Below, piece by piece: positions 60,607 to 64,000 of a DNA stretch of 64,000 nt (positions are counted from its first letter, which is position 1; each line of letters opens with the position of its first letter). Source of the DNA: Nitrospira lenta. Lineage in GTDB: Bacteria; Nitrospirota; Nitrospiria; Nitrospirales; Nitrospiraceae. The notes beneath the pieces were generated by a model. The model searched no databases. It saw only the letters and a list, made by a program, of their open reading frames with translations, and was not told the origin of the DNA. The DNA is taken from the NCBI GenBank assembly GCA_945865525.1, contig CAMBDY010000009.1, positions 1 through 64,000 of the forward strand. The letters are read 5' to 3'. A program made the position numbers and the translations under genes.

Positions 60607-61599
60607 CTACTCCAATAAGGATAATCTGGGGGCCGGGACAAAGGCAGCCTGAAAGATTTCTTCCACGGCATGACTCTCCCACTCTGTATGAGTCTGTAAT
60701 CCCAGCGTCCGCATCACCGTCGCGCCCGTATCTAAGATCGAGACCGGCTGGTGGATCGCGTACCCATGCTTGACCCCACCCCCCGAGGCAATCCAAGGCA
60801 CCATCGGCACGGCTGCGTCAGCCTGCTCTTGACCAGGGTCCTGGCCGGGCGCGCTGAGCGAGGTCACGAACAGAGTCGTCCCCTTGATCAGCTTTTTTTC
60901 TTTATAGAGATCCAACACCGAGGTGATCGCCTTATCGACCGAGCGCAGGGCCTCGCGGTACTCCTTCGAGGTCCAGCCCTGTACCGCGCCGACTCGACCG
61001 GCCTCAGGAAGATGCACGACCAAAAAATGTGGCAAGGCAGGGATGGCATGGCCGTAACCATGACCGCTGGTCGCTTTCTGAAAATATTGACGGATATAGG
61101 ACACGATCCGGTCCGTGCTGCATTCAGGCTTCAGAGGCCCGCACATCTGATAATCGGTGTAGGGCTCCGGTCTCGCCAACTGATAGAGGGATTCGTCCAT
61201 GAGGAAAATCGCACTGTCGCGGCCCCCGCTCAAGTCGAGATAGTCGAACACGCTCGGGACGCGTGGATACCCACGGCTAAACTCAAAAACGTTCCAGGTG
61301 ATACCATGCTTTTCAACCGGCATCCCCGTAATTAACGACACCATCGTCGGGAGCCGCAAGGCTGGTTTGACCGCCGTAGCCGACCAAGTGACGGACCCCT
61401 CCTTCACCACCCGACTAAGAGTCGGCATCGTGCCGCCCTTCAGGGAGTCCTGGCCAAACCCTTCCAGGACGAAAAGAATCACATGTTCGGTCTGGACCAC
61501 CGCCGCCACCGCCGCGCCAGGCTGGAACCACAAGCCAAGAGCAACGCATAGTGTGACAAGTATGCGAACTGACCATCCACGATTGAGGCGACGTAACAT
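60607..61599 (-). CDS. Exported alkaline-phosphatase-superfamily (type I phosphodiesterase-like) protein, likely catalytically altered
   Basis: Signal peptide; FVLEGFGQDSLKGGTMPTLSRVVKEGSVTWSATAVKPALRLPTMVSLITGMPVEKHGITWN; GGGVKHGYAIHQPVSILDTGATVMRTLGL. Confidence 0.78.
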   Translation of the reverse strand: MLRRLNRGWSVRILVTLCVALGLWFQPGAAVAAVVQTEHVILFVLEGFGQDSLKGGTMPTLSRVVKEGSVTWSATAVKPALRLPTMVSLITGMPVEKHGITWNVFEFSRGYPRVPSVFDYLDLSGGRDSAIFLMDESLYQLARPEPYTDYQMCGPLKPECSTDRIVSYIRQYFQKATSGHGYGHAIPALPHFLVVHLPEAGRVGAVQGWTSKEYREALRSVDKAITSVLDLYKEKKLIKGTTLFVTSLSAPGQDPGQEQADAAVPMVPWIASGGGVKHGYAIHQPVSILDTGATVMRTLGLQTHTEWESHAVEEIFQAAFVPAPRLSLLE

Positions 61600-61682
61600 A
61601 CCCTCAGGCCCCTCCCTTTTATTCCAATCGAACACCCAATTTATCATGCCATTTTCCGCCGAAACAAGGGATTAAGAGGCCC

Positions 61683-61813
61683 CGTAGGCAAGATTGGCGA
61701 GGATTTGCTTCGCCACGAGGCATCTAAGCACATCTTGCCTGCGTGAGTTCGAGCCGTGGCAAAGGCTCACGTGCGAGCCCCAAACATTTCTGCTGCGAAC
61801 ATTTTCAGAAATG
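61683..61813. other. Structured intergenic region (multi-stem inverted repeats), possible ncRNA/leader
   Basis: Stems: 61683-61694/61732-61743; 61695-61700/61710-61715; 61742-61747/61766-61771; 61785-61792/61806-61813. Confidence 0.4.
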
Positions 61814-62001
61814 AAACGTTTCCCTCCAAGAATTGCGATGCGGGCGACCAAATGTTTCTTTCCTTTAACTCTTACTGTGTGCAATAAAGTGTGCACTGAG
61901 AGCATCGAGTTCAGTGATAGTGTGTCATTAATTCAAACTGGTAAGCAATTGAACCGTTTCGCGGCTTTCTGAAACATATAACCTCGTGGATGTAGCTCCC
62001 C

Positions 62002-63273
62002 GTGCCAATTGAAAATAATTTCCAACATGACGAAATGTCGCGGAAAAATCCCGGCGAGCGACTCACCATTCGTGAGGCGACCCTGGGAGTGCTATCGGAG
62101 TTGCCGTCCGGACAGGAAGTCATGGCCGCAACCGGCAAATCTCTATCGCAAGCGGGCGTCCGTCTGATCGTCTTACTGCATGGCTCGATCATGGGGACTG
62201 ATCTCTTCGGGGCTCAACGGCTGGATGAATTGGGCGGGCTGAAACGTGGCTACTCACGCGGCGTGACGGGCGTCGATGCCCTCCTCGCGCTACTACGAGA
62301 CGGGAGCAATGGGATTGCATCTCTACCCGGCGGGTTGAAGCCACCGCTCCCTAACGATGACGCCACCAAGCGGCTGATCGACGAGCAGATCGGGGATGCG
62401 GGCAACTTCACAAACGCCTACGTGGAGCTGATGAAACACTCGCTGAACCGGGGCCTCAATCGTCAAATCCATTGCGTTCGAGAACTCTGGTCCTGCGAAC
62501 ACCATCACCTGGGCCGTGCCTTGGCGGCCACCTCGCTGCTTGGACGGCTACGTGACTGGACCGAAACCCACAAGCTAGGCGAAGGAGATCGAATCCTCCT
62601 ACAGGCCCATGGACAGGCCGGCTTAGTCCTCGCCCTCGTCTCGAATCTCTTATGTGTAGCCGCATCCAGCAGCAGGACGAGACTGTTCGCTCTCCTGTCG
62701 GATTTCGCTACTCAGATCAATCGGCCAGACATCACCACGACGATCCAACGGATCACCCCCTTCCTATCGGAAGGCACCCTCCTGAATGGAGCGGCGCTGG
62801 ACGTCGTCACCTTCGGCATGCCAGTCCGGTACGGATGGGACCTGTCAGGAATAGGCAAGCTACTGCACATCGTCAACCATCGGAATCTTCGGACCGATGG
62901 CAAGGCCTGGCTCGCAAAAATGGAGCTGCCCCAGATCACCATGGAAATGCCGATGGCCTGGGGCGGAGATTATGTTCAGGAAATGGCCGTGGCCGGCAGC
63001 GATGCCGTCCCGGAAGGCGACGCGGCGAAAGCCGCCAACAAAGCTGTGTGGGAAATTGTCGAGCCCTTCGACGGATTCGAACGCTGGCTCGAATGTGCGC
63101 GGCGCGCCGTCCGCATCCCAAGCGAAGGGCTGGGCCTGCTCATCGACTACAAAGACTTCACCGGCTCAACCAACGTGCGCGACCACTACTTCGGCCACGC
63201 CGCTTATACCCGCCTTAACACGATGCTCTTCAATACGACAGAAATTACGCAAGCCCTCTACCCGACTTCATAA
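62002..63273 (+). CDS. Alpha/beta-hydrolase-fold-like hypothetical protein lacking canonical GxSxG serine
   Basis: LIVLLHGSIMGTDLFG (oxyanion-type HG), RILLQAHGQAGLVLALVSN in nucleophile-elbow position, DVVTFGMPVRYGWD. Confidence 0.6.
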   Translation: MPIENNFQHDEMSRKNPGERLTIREATLGVLSELPSGQEVMAATGKSLSQAGVRLIVLLHGSIMGTDLFGAQRLDELGGLKRGYSRGVTGVDALLALLRDGSNGIASLPGGLKPPLPNDDATKRLIDEQIGDAGNFTNAYVELMKHSLNRGLNRQIHCVRELWSCEHHHLGRALAATSLLGRLRDWTETHKLGEGDRILLQAHGQAGLVLALVSNLLCVAASSSRTRLFALLSDFATQINRPDITTTIQRITPFLSEGTLLNGAALDVVTFGMPVRYGWDLSGIGKLLHIVNHRNLRTDGKAWLAKMELPQITMEMPMAWGGDYVQEMAVAGSDAVPEGDAAKAANKAVWEIVEPFDGFERWLECARRAVRIPSEGLGLLIDYKDFTGSTNVRDHYFGHAAYTRLNTMLFNTTEITQALYPTS

Positions 63274-63304
63274 CAAGTGAAATTCCCTAACACCATCACG
63301 GCGC

Positions 63305-64000
63305 TTACGGATGCGCCAGTCGCCAGTTATGACCTGTCCCCATATCGACTTTTAGGGGTACGGACAACCCAATCCTCTTTCCCGCCCCTTCCATCTCCTG
63401 TTTCACGCGCTGCTTTGTTTCTTCTAAGTGTTGTTCCGGTACCTCGAAAATCAATTCGTCGTGGACTTGGAGAATCATCTTGGTATGGGGCAGCTCATGG
63501 GCCAGCAACCGGCTCACGCTGATCATTGCTACTTTAATGAGATCCGCCGCTGAGCCTTGGATTGGACTGTTCACCGCCATACGTTCACCGAAGCCCCGTT
63601 GCACAGGATCTCCGCTCTGCAGCTCAGGAATGGGACGCCGCCGCCCGAGGATCGTAGTCGTGTAGCCCTTCGTTTTGCCTTCTTCGATATTCCGGTCCAT
63701 CAAGGCCCGCACGGCAGAAAACTTCTCAAAGAAGGTCTCAATGTATTTCTTCGCCTCCGCCTGGGTCACGCCAATATTCGACGCCAGACCGAATGGGCTG
63801 ATCCCATACACAATCCCGAAGACGACTGTCTTGGCCACGCGTCGCATGTCTCGTGTGATCTGACCAGAGGGTAGGCCGAAAATCTCCATAGCGGTAGCCA
63901 TATGGATATCCTGCCCTTTGGCAAACACCGCAAGCAAGCGCGAATCTTGCGACAGGTGCGCGAGGATGCGGGGCTCGATCTGACTATAGTCGGCACAGAG
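63305..64000 (-). CDS. polA: DNA polymerase I, C-terminal polymerase domain (5' end outside window)
   Basis: DYSQIEPRILAHLSQDSRLLAVFAKGQDIH; RDMRRVAKTVVFGIVYGISPFGLA; LQVHDELIFEVP. Confidence 0.96.
   Translation of the reverse strand, partial: LCADYSQIEPRILAHLSQDSRLLAVFAKGQDIHMATAMEIFGLPSGQITRDMRRVAKTVVFGIVYGISPFGLASNIGVTQAEAKKYIETFFEKFSAVRALMDRNIEEGKTKGYTTTILGRRRPIPELQSGDPVQRGFGERMAVNSPIQGSAADLIKVAMISVSRLLAHELPHTKMILQVHDELIFEVPEQHLEETKQRVKQEMEGAGKRIGLSVPLKVDMGTGHNWRLAHP

Noticed and set aside
54986-61599. Anti-phage defence island interpretation of the HEAT cluster
   Set aside because: No nuclease, helicase, NTPase, toxin or other defence-associated domain is seen in the cluster, so the claim is not supported from sequence alone.

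Overview
GC-rich bacterial chromosome segment. Gene content and order look like Nitrospira/Nitrospirota, but that placement is from memory and no search was run. Most of the window is housekeeping: thrH (partial), recQ, tatA/tatB-like, ftsY-ybeY-phoH, rlmB-cysS, surE, tRNA-Pro(GGG), ihfA, cimA, a threonine/lysine block (lysC, a PGM-like gene, thrC, hom, alaC-like), pdxJ, nnrDE, tsaE, mutS, the rimP-nusA-infB-rbfA-truB-rpsO-pnp-M16 block, ugd and polA (partial). Accessory regions are: a GT2 / LAB_N / ArnT-like / PAP2 envelope-lipid module whose predicted promoter overlaps a perfect palindrome; a pair of exported proteins of unknown function; a cupredoxin; and a minus-strand cluster (61599 to 54986) of five consecutive HEAT-repeat genes preceded by two exported proteins. 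The exported alkaline-phosphatase-superfamily protein heading that cluster seems to lack most metal ligands. An alpha/beta-hydrolase-like protein next to it lacks the nucleophile serine, and a structured non-coding stretch lies between the two. This HEAT/pseudoenzyme locus is the best candidate for an undescribed system. A second is the degenerate PGM-like protein inside the threonine operon. CDS coordinates come from the supplied ORF track, with start codons moved inward where a signal peptide, RBS or domain start suggested it; hand-counted positions may be off by about 1 nt.
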